From Verrucomicrobiota bacterium (GTDB lineage Bacteria; Verrucomicrobiota; Verrucomicrobiia; Opitutales; T3Sed10-336), in contig PXDC01000016.1 in assembly GCA_003565135.1 (NCBI GenBank), positions 1-35,590 on the forward strand: 35,590 bases of DNA, read 5' to 3'. The stretch's first letter is position 1; every line of letters starts with the position of its first letter. The translations under genes were made by a program, and so were the position numbers. Below the pieces are notes generated by a model. It did not search any database. It was not told where the DNA came from and saw nothing but the letters and a program-made list of their open reading frames with translations. This document shows, piece after piece, positions 1 through 9,231 of this stretch.

Positions 1-925
1 CGGTCACGCGCACCCATTGGTTGGCTTCATTGCCCCGGTTGTCGATGGCGTCCGCGCCCCAGATTTCAATGTTCGGCGTGCCGTCGGGCTCAGGATCGCT
101 GAAGTCGTCGGCAAAGATAAGTCCCTCTTCGTCCGGGGGCTCCGGTACGGATACGGGATCCATAACAAACGCGTCGTCATAAACAATCACTTCGTTCACG
201 TACAAATGGTTGCGGCCGTTGCCGAACACCACAAAGGCGAGCGATTCCAACCCGGTGCCGATCGTAGTATCGCTGTCATGGGAATTGTAGCGATGGTTGC
301 GCAGGATCAGCTCCCCGTCGATCCACACGTCGTACGCATCGGAAATAAGCTCCACCTGGCCGTCGAGGTAGGCGATCGTATCGGGAGAGTTATTGTAAAT
401 AAGCTCGAGGCGCTGCGGCTGGTTCAACTCGTAGACGTTGCTCCCGCCGGCAAAATTTCCGTTCTCGAACCGCGCATCCTGGCGGGCCCGGTTGGAATTG
501 AACACCACGTTGTTGACACCCGTCCGGAGACTCGGTCCCAGATCATCCGAACCGGGATGGTTAAACTCCATGCTGATGGTGATCACATCGGACGCTTCGG
601 AGAACCGATTCTGTCCCACCAGCCATATGGATCCGGGATCGAATCCGCTGGTCCAGATCTCCATGTAGTTATTTCCGGCTTCGCCGAAAAGCTGCTCCGC
701 ATTGACATCTCTAACTTGAATCCACTGCTCGTCAAACGAGCCCTGGTTGACAACCGATTCCTCACCCCAGATTTCCTCGCTGGGAATCAGGATCGTGCCG
801 ATTTCAGTCGTTTCCAGTTCGCTCGGATCGCTGAAATCGTCCGAGAATATAATATTGGGCGTCTCGGCCTGCAGCGATGCCGAACAGGCGAACGCGGAGG
901 CCAGTAGAAGGGTAGCGTATTTCAT
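1..925 (-). CDS. Secreted protein with repeated beta-sandwich/LamG-like modules, truncated by window edge
   Basis: ATG at 925 (minus). Open frame to window edge: MKYATLLLASAFACSASLQAETPNIIFSDDFSDPSELETTEIGTIL... with signal peptide; second module starts LIFADDFSDPEPDGTPNIEIWG. The listed + ORF 17..907 is its antisense shadow. Confidence 0.8.
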   Translation of the reverse strand, partial: MKYATLLLASAFACSASLQAETPNIIFSDDFSDPSELETTEIGTILIPSEEIWGEESVVNQGSFDEQWIQVRDVNAEQLFGEAGNNYMEIWTSGFDPGSIWLVGQNRFSEASDVITISMEFNHPGSDDLGPSLRTGVNNVVFNSNRARQDARFENGNFAGGSNVYELNQPQRLELIYNNSPDTIAYLDGQVELISDAYDVWIDGELILRNHRYNSHDSDTTIGTGLESLAFVVFGNGRNHLYVNEVIVYDDAFVMDPVSVPEPPDEEGLIFADDFSDPEPDGTPNIEIWGADAIDNRGNEANQWVRVT

Positions 926-1020
926 AAGGAGTTGTTTAAGTGATTAACGTTCGGGATTAGATGGTTATTTATGATTCGTCACCGACACACTTGTCAATAT
1001 TTTTTAAACACTCTCCGAAC

Positions 1021-1118
1021 CCCGGGGTGATGGGGTGATGGGGGATTCGTTCGGTGCAGGGACAACGGAGGGCGGAGGGCGAAGGGGAAATCAGGGGACA
1101 GGAGACAGGAGGGACGGG
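1021..1118. repeat. Degenerate heptanucleotide tandem repeat tract
   Basis: GGGTGATGGGGTGATGGGGGATTCGTTCGG and CAGGGGA-CAGGAGA-CAGGAGG show 7-bp periodicity. Confidence 0.6.
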
Positions 1119-1127
1119 GGGGCGATT

Positions 1128-1279
1128 CCATACTCCCCGTCGCCAGGTTTTCGGATTTCTTCGTAGCGAGGGGGTTTATCGCCCGATTCTCCGGGTCCCC
1201 GGATCTCCCGGGGCAAACCCGGTCGCCACAACCACGGGATAGCCGCTGTTTTCGAAGAACTTGATGACGGCGAGTATGG
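1128..1279. mobile_element. MITE-like element M, copy 1
   Basis: Terminal inverted repeats CCATACTCCCCGTCGCCA / CCATACTCGCCGTCATCA (15/18 match); strongly similar by eye along its whole length to 25879-26028; internal inverted GGGTTTATC-type arms. Confidence 0.75.
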
Positions 1280-1290
1280 ATTTCCGAACA

Positions 1291-1324
1291 AATCCCGAAT
1301 CCCCTACCCCCGGTCACGAACCCG
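1291..1324. repeat. Degenerate heptanucleotide repeat tract
   Basis: AATCCCG-AATCCCC-TACCCCC-GGTCACG-AACCCGC. Confidence 0.5.
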
Positions 1325-1355
1325 CCGGGACCTACGCACGGTCCGCGTTCAATCG

Positions 1356-2558
1356 TTAACCTCCCCCTCCCCCGGCGGGATCCGGGGTGAAGTGGGCGTT
1401 TTCCTCCTCGCGGGTGGTATCGCCCGGTGCGAAGCTTATGGGGTAATACTTGCCAGGGACATCCTCGGCGGGATTGGCGATGCGTTTCAACAGCATGGCG
1501 ATGATGTCCTCCCCGATCCGCTCCAGCGGCTGGTGCATGCTGGTCAGATAAACCGGATCGCGCGCCTCCTCACCCCGTAATTCGCTGCCCCCGACGACAC
1601 TGACGTCCTCCGGAATTCGGAGACCGTGGGCGGTGAGGGCGTCGGCCACACCCAGGCCCAGGGGGGCCCCGGCGGCGTACACCGCGTCGGGGACAAAACC
1701 CTCGTCCAGGGCCCGGCCGATGGTGGCCGCCCCGGTTTCCCGGCGGACATCGCCGGCCTCGAAGATCCGCACCGTGACCTCCCGTCCGAGCGCGGCGCCC
1801 AGTCCGGCCATGATCCCGTTACACCGCAGCCGCACCGAAACCGACTTGTCGATGGCCGGGTGCATCACCATGGCGATACGGGTCCGGCCGGTATCTTTCC
1901 AGACCCGGCCCAGCCGGCGGCTGGCCCCGTAAAAATCGGATGAAAGAAAATTGACCGTGGCCTCCTCGTCGGCCGGATTCAGGTCCACAAAGGCCCGTCC
2001 CTCCTTGCGGAATAGCGACCGCAGCCGCCGGTTGTAGAGGGACGGGTAAAGCACCAGGCCGTCCAGTTCCTTTGCCGCCCGGGCCAGTTTCTCCCAACTC
2101 CCCCTCCCCTCCTGCATATCCAGGGGGAGCGATTCGATCATGAGCGGGGTCGGACTCTGCAGCATGCCGTGAAGGATCCCCCCGTAGATGCGGAAAGCCC
2201 AGTTCGAATCCTTGTAAGGGGTCTGAGACGGCAGCGGAATGTTCAATCCGATGCGGTAGACGCTCTTGCGGTGGACCTTGGCCGCGACGAGGAAACTCCC
2301 GTTGCCCACCTCCGAGCGGATCCGTCCCATCCGCGAAAGGCGGCCGAACACGTTCTGCACCGTGGCGGTACTGACGTTCAACTGGCGGGCCAACTGCCGC
2401 ACCGAAGGCAGCCGGCAGCCGTCCTGCAGCTCCGGACGATCGAACTCCGACATGAGGTAGTTGATGACACGCTCGGCAGGCCGCAGGTACTCGTCATTGA
2501 GTGCCTGCGCCGCAGCGGACCCGAGGTCCTCTTTTTCCTGCCGTCTGCGCGAAGCCAT
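1356..2558 (-). CDS. Transcriptional regulator with GntR-type winged HTH and LacI/periplasmic-binding-like sensor domain (AraR-like architecture)
   Basis: 400 aa. N-term LPSVRQLARQLNVSTATVQNVFGRLSRMGRIRSEVGNGSFLV is typical GntR wHTH; C-term has LacI-type sensor features (GFVPDAVYAAGAPLGLGVADALTAHGLRIPEDVSVVGGSE). Confidence 0.93.
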   Translation of the reverse strand: MASRRRQEKEDLGSAAAQALNDEYLRPAERVINYLMSEFDRPELQDGCRLPSVRQLARQLNVSTATVQNVFGRLSRMGRIRSEVGNGSFLVAAKVHRKSVYRIGLNIPLPSQTPYKDSNWAFRIYGGILHGMLQSPTPLMIESLPLDMQEGRGSWEKLARAAKELDGLVLYPSLYNRRLRSLFRKEGRAFVDLNPADEEATVNFLSSDFYGASRRLGRVWKDTGRTRIAMVMHPAIDKSVSVRLRCNGIMAGLGAALGREVTVRIFEAGDVRRETGAATIGRALDEGFVPDAVYAAGAPLGLGVADALTAHGLRIPEDVSVVGGSELRGEEARDPVYLTSMHQPLERIGEDIIAMLLKRIANPAEDVPGKYYPISFAPGDTTREEENAHFTPDPAGGGGG

Positions 2559-2646
2559 AAAACGCTTATACCGCCAAACCCGTACCGAGTGTTAAGGATT
2601 GTGTCAACTCCCAACCAGACACTGAAGCAACGGCCTTCCGCTCCGG

Positions 2647-2764
2647 GCGGGGGATTGGGGACGGGTGATTCGGAGTTCGTTCGGAAATCCAGAATCGTTC
2701 CCTCGCCCCTCGTCCCTCACGCCCCGTCCAACCAATCACCCGTCCCCAGTCACCCATTCACACT
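2647..2764. repeat. Degenerate heptanucleotide tandem repeat tract
   Basis: GGGGATT-GGGGACG-GGTGATT ... CCTCGCC-CCTCGTC-CCTCACG-CCCCGTC ... CCAATCA-CCCGTCC-CCAGTCA-CCCATTC. Confidence 0.65.
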
Positions 2765-2825
2765 TTTCTCAAGATTTTCCTTGCGCTTTCCGCTGAAACG
2801 GGACTTAAATTCGGAAGCGATTAGG

Positions 2826-2837
2826 AATTACGTAAGT
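2826..2837. promoter_or_regulatory. Candidate operator AATTACGTAAGT (core TTACGTAA), site 1
   Basis: About 60 bp upstream of ATG 2891. Possible -35 TTGCGC (2781-2786) and -10 TTAAAT (2805-2810), 18-bp spacer, just upstream. Confidence 0.7.
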
Positions 2838-2890
2838 TCCCACAACCCTTCGGGCTTACTTTTCAACCCACCAACCCAAACCGAAATCCA

Positions 2891-3772
2891 ATGACAATAA
2901 ACCCACACACCCGCCCTGTTTTCGGGCGCCTTCCGGCATTTTTTGCCGGTGCCGCGCTGCTGCTTGCCGGCGCGCCCCTGCTGACCGCCCAGCAAATGAG
3001 CTGGCTGATGATCGATGATTTCAGCAACCCCGATTACCAGATCGGCCAGCCGGTCGACGGTACCGGCGGCTGGGTTGCCAATGACGCCTACATCATCGCC
3101 GAGGATCCGCACAATCCCGCCAACCGGGTCATGTCCGTAACGAGCGACGGAAACGATTTGCTCGCGTACAACCTGTTCCCGGAACCGATCCGGCATTTTT
3201 CCGGAAACGGGGAGCAGGGCCGCTACGGCACCCTTACGTTTAACGCCCTGATCCAAACCGATCCGGATTCCGGCGGGATTGACATGTCACATAATGCGGG
3301 TTCGTCCTACCGGCTTGAGCCATCCGGAACCAATTGGGCGGCTTACCATCAGCTTCGCGGAGAAACCCCGAACAATATGCACGGCTTCCGCGACGGCGGG
3401 AGTTCGGAGGTGGTCGCAGCGGTCGATGAGAACGTCTGGTACACGGTCTGGATCGTGCACGACATGCAGGAGCATCAGTACGACGCCTACATCGTCGATC
3501 AGTCGAACGGATTCCGGAACGCCACCGAAGACGACCTGGTGGCGGAAAACTTCGCCTTCCGCGAGCAACGGGTCGGCGATGATCTCGAATCGCTGTACAT
3601 GCGCATATTTGCCGGTAGCGCCCGTATTGGCCAGACGGCGATGTATGACAACTTCGCGATCGACCCGGACAACATGAATCTGACCGTCGTCCCGGAGCCG
3701 TCCACCGTAGCCCTTTTTATGGGGCTGGGAATCGGTCTGGGGGTCGTTGTCTTGCGCCGCAGAAGGCGCTGA
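2891..3772 (+). CDS. PEP-CTERM sorting-domain protein with LamG-like/concanavalin-type module
   Basis: 293 aa, N-terminal signal peptide, C-term VVPEPSTVALFMGLGIGLGVVVLRRRRR (PEP-CTERM motif, TM, Arg cluster). Confidence 0.92.
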   Translation: MTINPHTRPVFGRLPAFFAGAALLLAGAPLLTAQQMSWLMIDDFSNPDYQIGQPVDGTGGWVANDAYIIAEDPHNPANRVMSVTSDGNDLLAYNLFPEPIRHFSGNGEQGRYGTLTFNALIQTDPDSGGIDMSHNAGSSYRLEPSGTNWAAYHQLRGETPNNMHGFRDGGSSEVVAAVDENVWYTVWIVHDMQEHQYDAYIVDQSNGFRNATEDDLVAENFAFREQRVGDDLESLYMRIFAGSARIGQTAMYDNFAIDPDNMNLTVVPEPSTVALFMGLGIGLGVVVLRRRRR

Positions 3773-3806
3773 CCGGAATCCGAGTCCAGGTTTCATTTCG
3801 AAAGGC

Positions 3807-3836
3807 GGCGGATGGGGAAACCCATCCGCCGTTTCT
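3807..3836 (+). terminator. Rho-independent terminator
   Basis: Perfect 10-bp stem GGCGGATGGG-GAAA-CCCATCCGCC followed by GTTTCT, just after stop of 2891..3772. Confidence 0.85.
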
Positions 3837-3907
3837 GTTGCCGCCCCCCAAGCCCACCGGTGTCACCGTCCGGAGGGCTTATTTACCAGCAAGCGAGCCC
3901 CCCCATC

Positions 3908-5308
3908 TCAGGCGGTGCCCTCGTAGCCCTGAAAGGCGCCGAGGGCATCCTTCTCGGCACGGAACAATTCGTCGAAAACGGCGTGGGTGTCGCCGATTGA
4001 ATGGGTCAAGGGATCCACCAGCAAGGCCCGTCTCAGGAGCGAAAGGTCCCGTTTGAAAACGCCTTCGGCCGTGAGTTCATGCGTATCGAGAACCTGTTCC
4101 ATGAGCCCGCGGATGCCTCGAGGCATACGACCGACCGGGAGCGGCCTGGGACCTTCCATGTCCAGCTCGCAAAAAAGTTCCAGGAAGGCATCGTCCGCCA
4201 TATTCTCCACGGCTCCCCGGTTCCACGTGTTGATGAAGAAACGTTTCTTCAGATTTCCCCACATCGTCTCGACCAGGTCGGTCGCCGGATCGGGCCCGAA
4301 TTCGGTGCTGAAGTCGGCGATCGGCACGCTGCCATCCAGGTAGGCGTCGACTCGCCGCCACACCTCATCGGTCCATCCCAGGCGCGCGTTCGCGTCAAAA
4401 AGCGACAGCGGCGGAATCTCCTCATCGGTGACGCCCTTTCCCTGCCAGTAGCGCAGGTACTCTTTGGTATGTCCGGTCACGGTGGGCAGCCAGCCCAGCT
4501 CCTCGTAACACTTTAATTGAATCGGTGTGTTCAAAAAACCCTTTGAGCCACTGTAGCTTTTGGGGTCCTCCTTCTTCAGCATGTCCTTGTGCGCATCGAC
4601 GCGCATCGAGGCAATGATGTCCGGGATCCTGTCCACGCCCCGGTAATCCGCCCGCAACAGAAAGGTGAAATGATTCGGCCCGGCGGCACGCACATCCCAG
4701 GCCTCGTCCTGCTCCGGGGTCGGAGACTCGCCTTCACTGAGGATGCCCGCCGCCCGGGCAAGCCGTTCCCTGAGGGTCCACTGCGCGTCGCAGATGGCGA
4801 AGGATTTCAGTTCCGGAAAATAGCGCTTGAGCGCCATGCCGTGGACCGCGGTGGGGTTAATGTAATTGATCACCCAAGCCTCCGGCGCAAGTTCCAGCAC
4901 ATCTTCCGCACAGCCCTGAATTTCCGGAAACTCCCTCATGGCACGGAACACGCCCCCGGGGCCGATCGTATCCCCGGAGCACATACGAATACCGTACTTC
5001 GCCGAAACTTCGCAATCGATCCCCCGGTAGCGCGCATTGTCCCGGGCGAAGCTCAAAATGACAAAATTTGCCCCCGGCAACACCTCCCTCCGGTCCGTCG
5101 CGGCCTCGATCTTCAGTTTCACCCCGTTATGGGCGGCAACCTTTTCGGCCAGCGCCTTGAGTTTTTCCAGTCTCCGGGAATCCTTGTCGACCAACGCGAG
5201 GGTTCCGTCCCGGAGCACGGGCGAGTGGGCCATTTGCCAGATGGCCTTTCGGCCGAAAAAAAGGCTTCCCGCTCCGATGACGACGACTTTTGGGTTCTGT
5301 GGCTTCAT
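3908..5308 (-). CDS. Glycoside hydrolase family 4-type (NAD-dependent alpha-galactosidase/alpha-glucosidase/alpha-glucuronidase-like)
   Basis: 466 aa: KVVVIGAGSLFFGRKAIWQMAHSPVLRDGTLALVDKD Rossmann start; GDTIGPGGVFRAMREFPEI; VINYINPTAVHGMAL, typical GH4. Confidence 0.93.
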   Translation of the reverse strand: MKPQNPKVVVIGAGSLFFGRKAIWQMAHSPVLRDGTLALVDKDSRRLEKLKALAEKVAAHNGVKLKIEAATDRREVLPGANFVILSFARDNARYRGIDCEVSAKYGIRMCSGDTIGPGGVFRAMREFPEIQGCAEDVLELAPEAWVINYINPTAVHGMALKRYFPELKSFAICDAQWTLRERLARAAGILSEGESPTPEQDEAWDVRAAGPNHFTFLLRADYRGVDRIPDIIASMRVDAHKDMLKKEDPKSYSGSKGFLNTPIQLKCYEELGWLPTVTGHTKEYLRYWQGKGVTDEEIPPLSLFDANARLGWTDEVWRRVDAYLDGSVPIADFSTEFGPDPATDLVETMWGNLKKRFFINTWNRGAVENMADDAFLELFCELDMEGPRPLPVGRMPRGIRGLMEQVLDTHELTAEGVFKRDLSLLRRALLVDPLTHSIGDTHAVFDELFRAEKDALGAFQGYEGTA

Positions 5309-5427
5309 GACTTCGGTTGAGGTTTAAAGGAAGTCAAGGGCAAGAACGCCCGCGGTCAACCGCCATAAGCGTCCCGGGAACAATTTGTCCCGGCCAGCCC
5401 GACCCCGGCGGGCCGGATCCCCGCGAA

Positions 5428-6111
5428 TCAGTCAAGCCGGCCGCCGTAACCGTAGGGCCAGTGCGCCGAATCGAGATTCGGCGCGCTGCCGGGATATCCC
5501 TCCACACCGATCGAGCGAACATGGCCGTCGACAAAGACATGATTGGAACGATCGTTGTGGCGGAAAACGACCGCCGTTCGCGTTTCGTTTCCAATCACGT
5601 CCTGCGGCCGGGCCGCCCGGTTGGTGCCCCTCCAGTCGGCATAAAGCATAATCTGGGTGGGTTCGCGAATTCCGGACATGGTGTGGCTGGGAGGGGGGAC
5701 GTCATCCGGGTTACCGCCCCACGGCCCGCCGAGCAGACCGTTCAAGGCATAATCGATGTGCCACCAGGCATAGACGCCGTTTACCATCATCTCGCGAACC
5801 GGACAACGGTAGATCTCCGGAGTCTCCCCCAGGCGGCGCGGGTCGACGTCGAGGTAATGCCCGATGCCCTCCGGTGTGTGGAAGTTTGGCTGACTGGAAC
5901 TGTAGTCCGGAGGGAACATGTCGTTGTTGTCGTTCGCAAATAGAAGCGTGGCGGCATGCAGCTGGCGAAGGTTGCTTTTGCACACGCTGTCCCGGGCGGA
6001 GTCGCGAACTTTCGCCACGACGGGGATCAGGATGGACGCCAGAATACCGATGATCGCGATCACCGTAAGGAGCTCGATGAGGGTGAACGCATGCGTCGTT
6101 CGTCTGTTCAT
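5428..6111 (-). CDS. Prepilin-type N-terminal cleavage/methylation domain protein (DUF1559-like pseudopilin)
   Basis: 227 aa: [37 protein letters not shown]; later [19 protein letters not shown] typical of this family. Confidence 0.95.
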   Translation of the reverse strand: MNRRTTHAFTLIELLTVIAIIGILASILIPVVAKVRDSARDSVCKSNLRQLHAATLLFANDNNDMFPPDYSSSQPNFHTPEGIGHYLDVDPRRLGETPEIYRCPVREMMVNGVYAWWHIDYALNGLLGGPWGGNPDDVPPPSHTMSGIREPTQIMLYADWRGTNRAARPQDVIGNETRTAVVFRHNDRSNHVFVDGHVRSIGVEGYPGSAPNLDSAHWPYGYGGRLD

Positions 6112-6217
6112 GGTTTGATGGGATTGAGGTTCGCAAGGGCCTGGGAAACGGGAGCCGGCAGCCGGTTTTGACCGGGAGTGGCAGCGAAGAAAACACCGTT
6201 AGAATAACAATCTATCA

Positions 6218-6225
6218 TTACGTAA
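6218..6225. promoter_or_regulatory. Candidate operator TTACGTAA (CATTACGTAATT), site 2
   Basis: About 110 bp upstream of minus-strand start 6111; AATAAT -10-like hexamer adjacent on minus strand. Confidence 0.7.
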
Positions 6226-6260
6226 TTATTGCAAGCGTGGATTAAACATTTAACCGTTCC

Positions 6261-6295
6261 GGAGGTCCGTCCGCTTCCTGGATCGGCGGACCTCC
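6261..6295 (-). terminator. Inverted repeat after 905-aa secreted protein gene, likely terminator
   Basis: GGAGGTCCG...CGGACCTCC, 9-bp arms. It lies between the upstream gene stop (6309) and site 2; U-run is weak. Confidence 0.45.
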
Positions 6296-6308
6296 ACAAT
6301 TTTGCCCA

Positions 6309-9026
6309 TCAGGGACGCGAGACGTTGAGCCGCATGAATCGGCGGTACGCTTCCGACTGCTCGACCGAGTCCCGCCATATTTCCGTGACCGTGCCGTCCC
6401 CGTTGGGAGACGCCTCGACGAGGACGGCATCCGCCTCCCAGGCGCCCGGATCGTCGGCCGTCTGAACCTCCAGGCTGACGTCGCCCAGCTCGGCGGTCCT
6501 CGTAATAACGAGGGTCAGGTATCGGCCTTCGGCACCGTCGACCGTGAAGGTTTCGCCCGTTGCGAGCGGCAACAAGCCGCGGTTGCTTTGAAGCGGATCG
6601 GCGGCCAGGACGAATGCCAACAGGTTAACGATGCCGTCACCCGAAGCGTCCGCGAGAGGTCCGCTGATCGATTCGTCGTTTTGTTCCTCCGGAGTGAAAT
6701 GCGCCGACAGCCATGCCGAATAGGGATCGGCCGGCACCTCGGGCTCGAGCCAACTCACCTCGACGGAATCGATGTAGAAATACGAGGAGGTGGGATTCTC
6801 GTCCACCCCGAGATGAAGGCGCGGATAAACCGGCTGCGCCGTGGTCGGAATCGTACCGGCGGCAACATTCTCGGCCGAGGTCAAAAGGTTGTCCTCCATA
6901 TCGTAAACACGGGCGTGGAACAAGGCGCCCTCACCCGGAACCAGATCGACAACGAAACGGTAGAAGGCGTCCGCCGAGGGAGTCGCGTCCGGAAGCGTCT
7001 CGAGGTCACCGGCGCCCGCGACGACAAACGAATTGCCGCTGAAGCCGACCAGCGCCCGACCGCCCGCTCCGGCATCCACGCCGAAAGTGCCCACGGTATC
7101 GGCGGCGCCCGGCGTCGCCACGGTTTCAACGCGATAGGAATACGGAAGCGCGGTCAGGCGCTCCCCGTAATCGGTATCCACGACACCGTTCCAGACCGGC
7201 CAACGCTCTTCCACGATGGGCCGGCCGATGACGGCGTCCCGGAACGTGCTCAACATCTCGACCAGTTGGGACCCGCCGCTCGGCGAATCGGGCCGGCTCC
7301 CTCCGGCGCTTTGCACCCGGATCGGAGGATTGAATCCATCCAGCAAAAGCCACTCATTCTGGCCATCGAGATTGGTACCGGCCGTGTAGTCCGGTGCGTC
7401 GAATTGCGTTTGCAGCGGCGGCGGCACCGGCAGCGGATAAGGGTCGGCCGGAAAACTCAGGTTCTCCCCCGCCGGATCCACGGAGATCCGGTCGAAGAGA
7501 ACCGGCTCGTCGCGGCGGGAGCCGCTCAACCGGGCGTAAAACATGTGCAGGGACTGATTCTCGGCCGAGGCATTGAACGCCAGTCCGGCGCCGACCCGAT
7601 CCTCTTCGGTCGCCTCCATCCGGTCTCCCGGAGCAATATAAATGTCATAGGTCTTGTCGGCATTGTCGAAGACCATCCACAGGTTGTACCAGACCCCGAC
7701 ATCGCCCTCGTGGAGTTCGATCGTGCTCCCGCCGTCGCGAACACTGTTCATGAACACGCCCTCGGTTCCGATTCCGTCGAGCCGGTGAAAGCCGGCTGCG
7801 GCACTGGTTGTGGTCGGATTGTCGATATCGCTGACAATCAGGCCGATCGAATGGCTCGGATCGCTGTTCCGCACCATGTACCGGTAGAACAAGGTACCCG
7901 TTTCCCCATCCGCAATCGACTGGGCGCCCAGCCGTTTGCGAATCCAGGAATTCGGGCCCGACCGCAACTCGCCCTCCAGGACCTGGTTTTCCGGATCCTC
8001 CGGATCGGCGATAATTTGATAATCGCCCGCACGGCGCCCCTCCCATTTATCCACGCCGAAGGGTGAATCGCCCATGCGGAAAACCGCATCGGAGAAATCG
8101 CCGGCGAGGAACCAGTCCACGTCATCCGGCACCGGGGTTGGCGCCGGAGGCGGTGGTGGTGGAGGAGGCTCGTCGCCGAGGATGGCGAGACGCCCCATCG
8201 AGACGGTCGTCTTGTGGTCCTCGGAAGTCCCGTCCGCCTGAAAGTATTGCAGGTGCAGGTGTGCCCCGCCCCAGGGCCCGCTCAAACCGTGCGCTCCCGC
8301 CCAGTCGGCCGTCGAACCGTCGGAGAACGTCGCCGCCACTTCGAGATCGGTCGCGTCGAGACTGAAAACAACATCGGTCAACGACTCCCCTTCCGGCGGA
8401 GCCAGGCTTCCGACCTCGGTGTGTTCGCCACCGTCGGAGACCCACACCCCGAGCGCGCCGGCGGCGGCCGGATCGATCCGGAGAAAGGCGGCATCGCCGC
8501 CGTAATTCCACAGTCCCGTCGAGGAATCCACCGGTCCGGAGGTAAACCCGACCGGGAAGATCCGCAGGCCTTCGGGTTCGGCCGGAAGATCGAACGCGAT
8601 ATCGTTCACCTCCAAAGAAACAGGATTGTTCTGAAAATCAAAGGCCGATCGCCGGTCGCTGCTGAAATACTGGATGAGCCGGTTATTGAAGGTCGCCTCG
8701 ATCGTGAAACGGAGCCTTCCGTCGTCGACCGACAGACCGCCCTCGCCGACCAACTGACTCGGCAGGTTATAGTCCCAAAACCCGGGAACCTCGTCACTGT
8801 CGGTCAAGCTGTTGTTGTCAAAATTGTCCTCGAACAGCGTCCCCGCCCCCGCGCCGCCGGCGCCGAGGACCAGGAAACCGAGCAGGGCCAGGGAAATCCG
8901 TCGCAACCCGGCCGATGCCGCGGGTTGTCGCCCGCCTTCGGTTCGGCGGACAGCGCAAAAGGAGGGGCGGGTTGGAAGAATCCCGCCGGGAGTGCCGGCG
9001 GTTTGCGGGGATGAGGGAGTGGTCAT
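6309..9026 (-). CDS. Large secreted multi-module protein (three LamG-like modules plus C-terminal DGDGIVNLLAF-type domain common in Verrucomicrobiota)
   Basis: 905 aa with hydrophobic leader; internal module VWYNLWMVFDNADKTYDIYIAPGDRMEATEEDRVGAGLAF resembles the 2891 protein; C-term PYSAWLSAHFTPEEQN...ASGDGIVNLLAFVLAADP. Confidence 0.88.
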   Translation of the reverse strand: MTTPSSPQTAGTPGGILPTRPSFCAVRRTEGGRQPAASAGLRRISLALLGFLVLGAGGAGAGTLFEDNFDNNSLTDSDEVPGFWDYNLPSQLVGEGGLSVDDGRLRFTIEATFNNRLIQYFSSDRRSAFDFQNNPVSLEVNDIAFDLPAEPEGLRIFPVGFTSGPVDSSTGLWNYGGDAAFLRIDPAAAGALGVWVSDGGEHTEVGSLAPPEGESLTDVVFSLDATDLEVAATFSDGSTADWAGAHGLSGPWGGAHLHLQYFQADGTSEDHKTTVSMGRLAILGDEPPPPPPPPAPTPVPDDVDWFLAGDFSDAVFRMGDSPFGVDKWEGRRAGDYQIIADPEDPENQVLEGELRSGPNSWIRKRLGAQSIADGETGTLFYRYMVRNSDPSHSIGLIVSDIDNPTTTSAAAGFHRLDGIGTEGVFMNSVRDGGSTIELHEGDVGVWYNLWMVFDNADKTYDIYIAPGDRMEATEEDRVGAGLAFNASAENQSLHMFYARLSGSRRDEPVLFDRISVDPAGENLSFPADPYPLPVPPPLQTQFDAPDYTAGTNLDGQNEWLLLDGFNPPIRVQSAGGSRPDSPSGGSQLVEMLSTFRDAVIGRPIVEERWPVWNGVVDTDYGERLTALPYSYRVETVATPGAADTVGTFGVDAGAGGRALVGFSGNSFVVAGAGDLETLPDATPSADAFYRFVVDLVPGEGALFHARVYDMEDNLLTSAENVAAGTIPTTAQPVYPRLHLGVDENPTSSYFYIDSVEVSWLEPEVPADPYSAWLSAHFTPEEQNDESISGPLADASGDGIVNLLAFVLAADPLQSNRGLLPLATGETFTVDGAEGRYLTLVITRTAELGDVSLEVQTADDPGAWEADAVLVEASPNGDGTVTEIWRDSVEQSEAYRRFMRLNVSRP

Positions 9027-9098
9027 GGTTCTATGTGGTTCGTAGATAGAAGGAAGCTGCTCACAAACGCTCGCAGCCCGAAAGAAAGCGCTTAAGAA

Positions 9099-9106
9099 TT
9101 ACGTAA
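9099..9106. promoter_or_regulatory. Candidate operator TTACGTAA (AATTACGTAAGA), site 3
   Basis: About 76 bp upstream of minus start 9026; TTGACA on minus strand at 9134-9129 positioned as -35. Confidence 0.7.
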
Positions 9107-9231
9107 GAATTCGCTGTTTTTATTCGGGTGTCAACACCTTTTCTTTCCGGTAGCGGCAAAATCCTGGGCGCGGGCACCGAAGGCGGCAACAACCGGGAGG
9201 TCGGGGGCGGCAACGCTCTCCCGGGGACGCA

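Noticed and set aside
944-951. TTAACGTT upstream of the left-edge secreted gene as a sixth operator
   Set aside because: Central order differs (AACGTT rather than TACGTA) and it lies only ~20 bp from the start codon; insufficient support.
3234-3242. TTACGTTT inside the PEP-CTERM gene
   Set aside because: Coding sequence, not a palindromic match to TTACGTAA.
6588-8066. 492-aa plus-strand ORF (also 9250..10803 and 10580..11830)
   Set aside because: Antisense to the secreted module protein, sulfatase and toroid protein; no domains.
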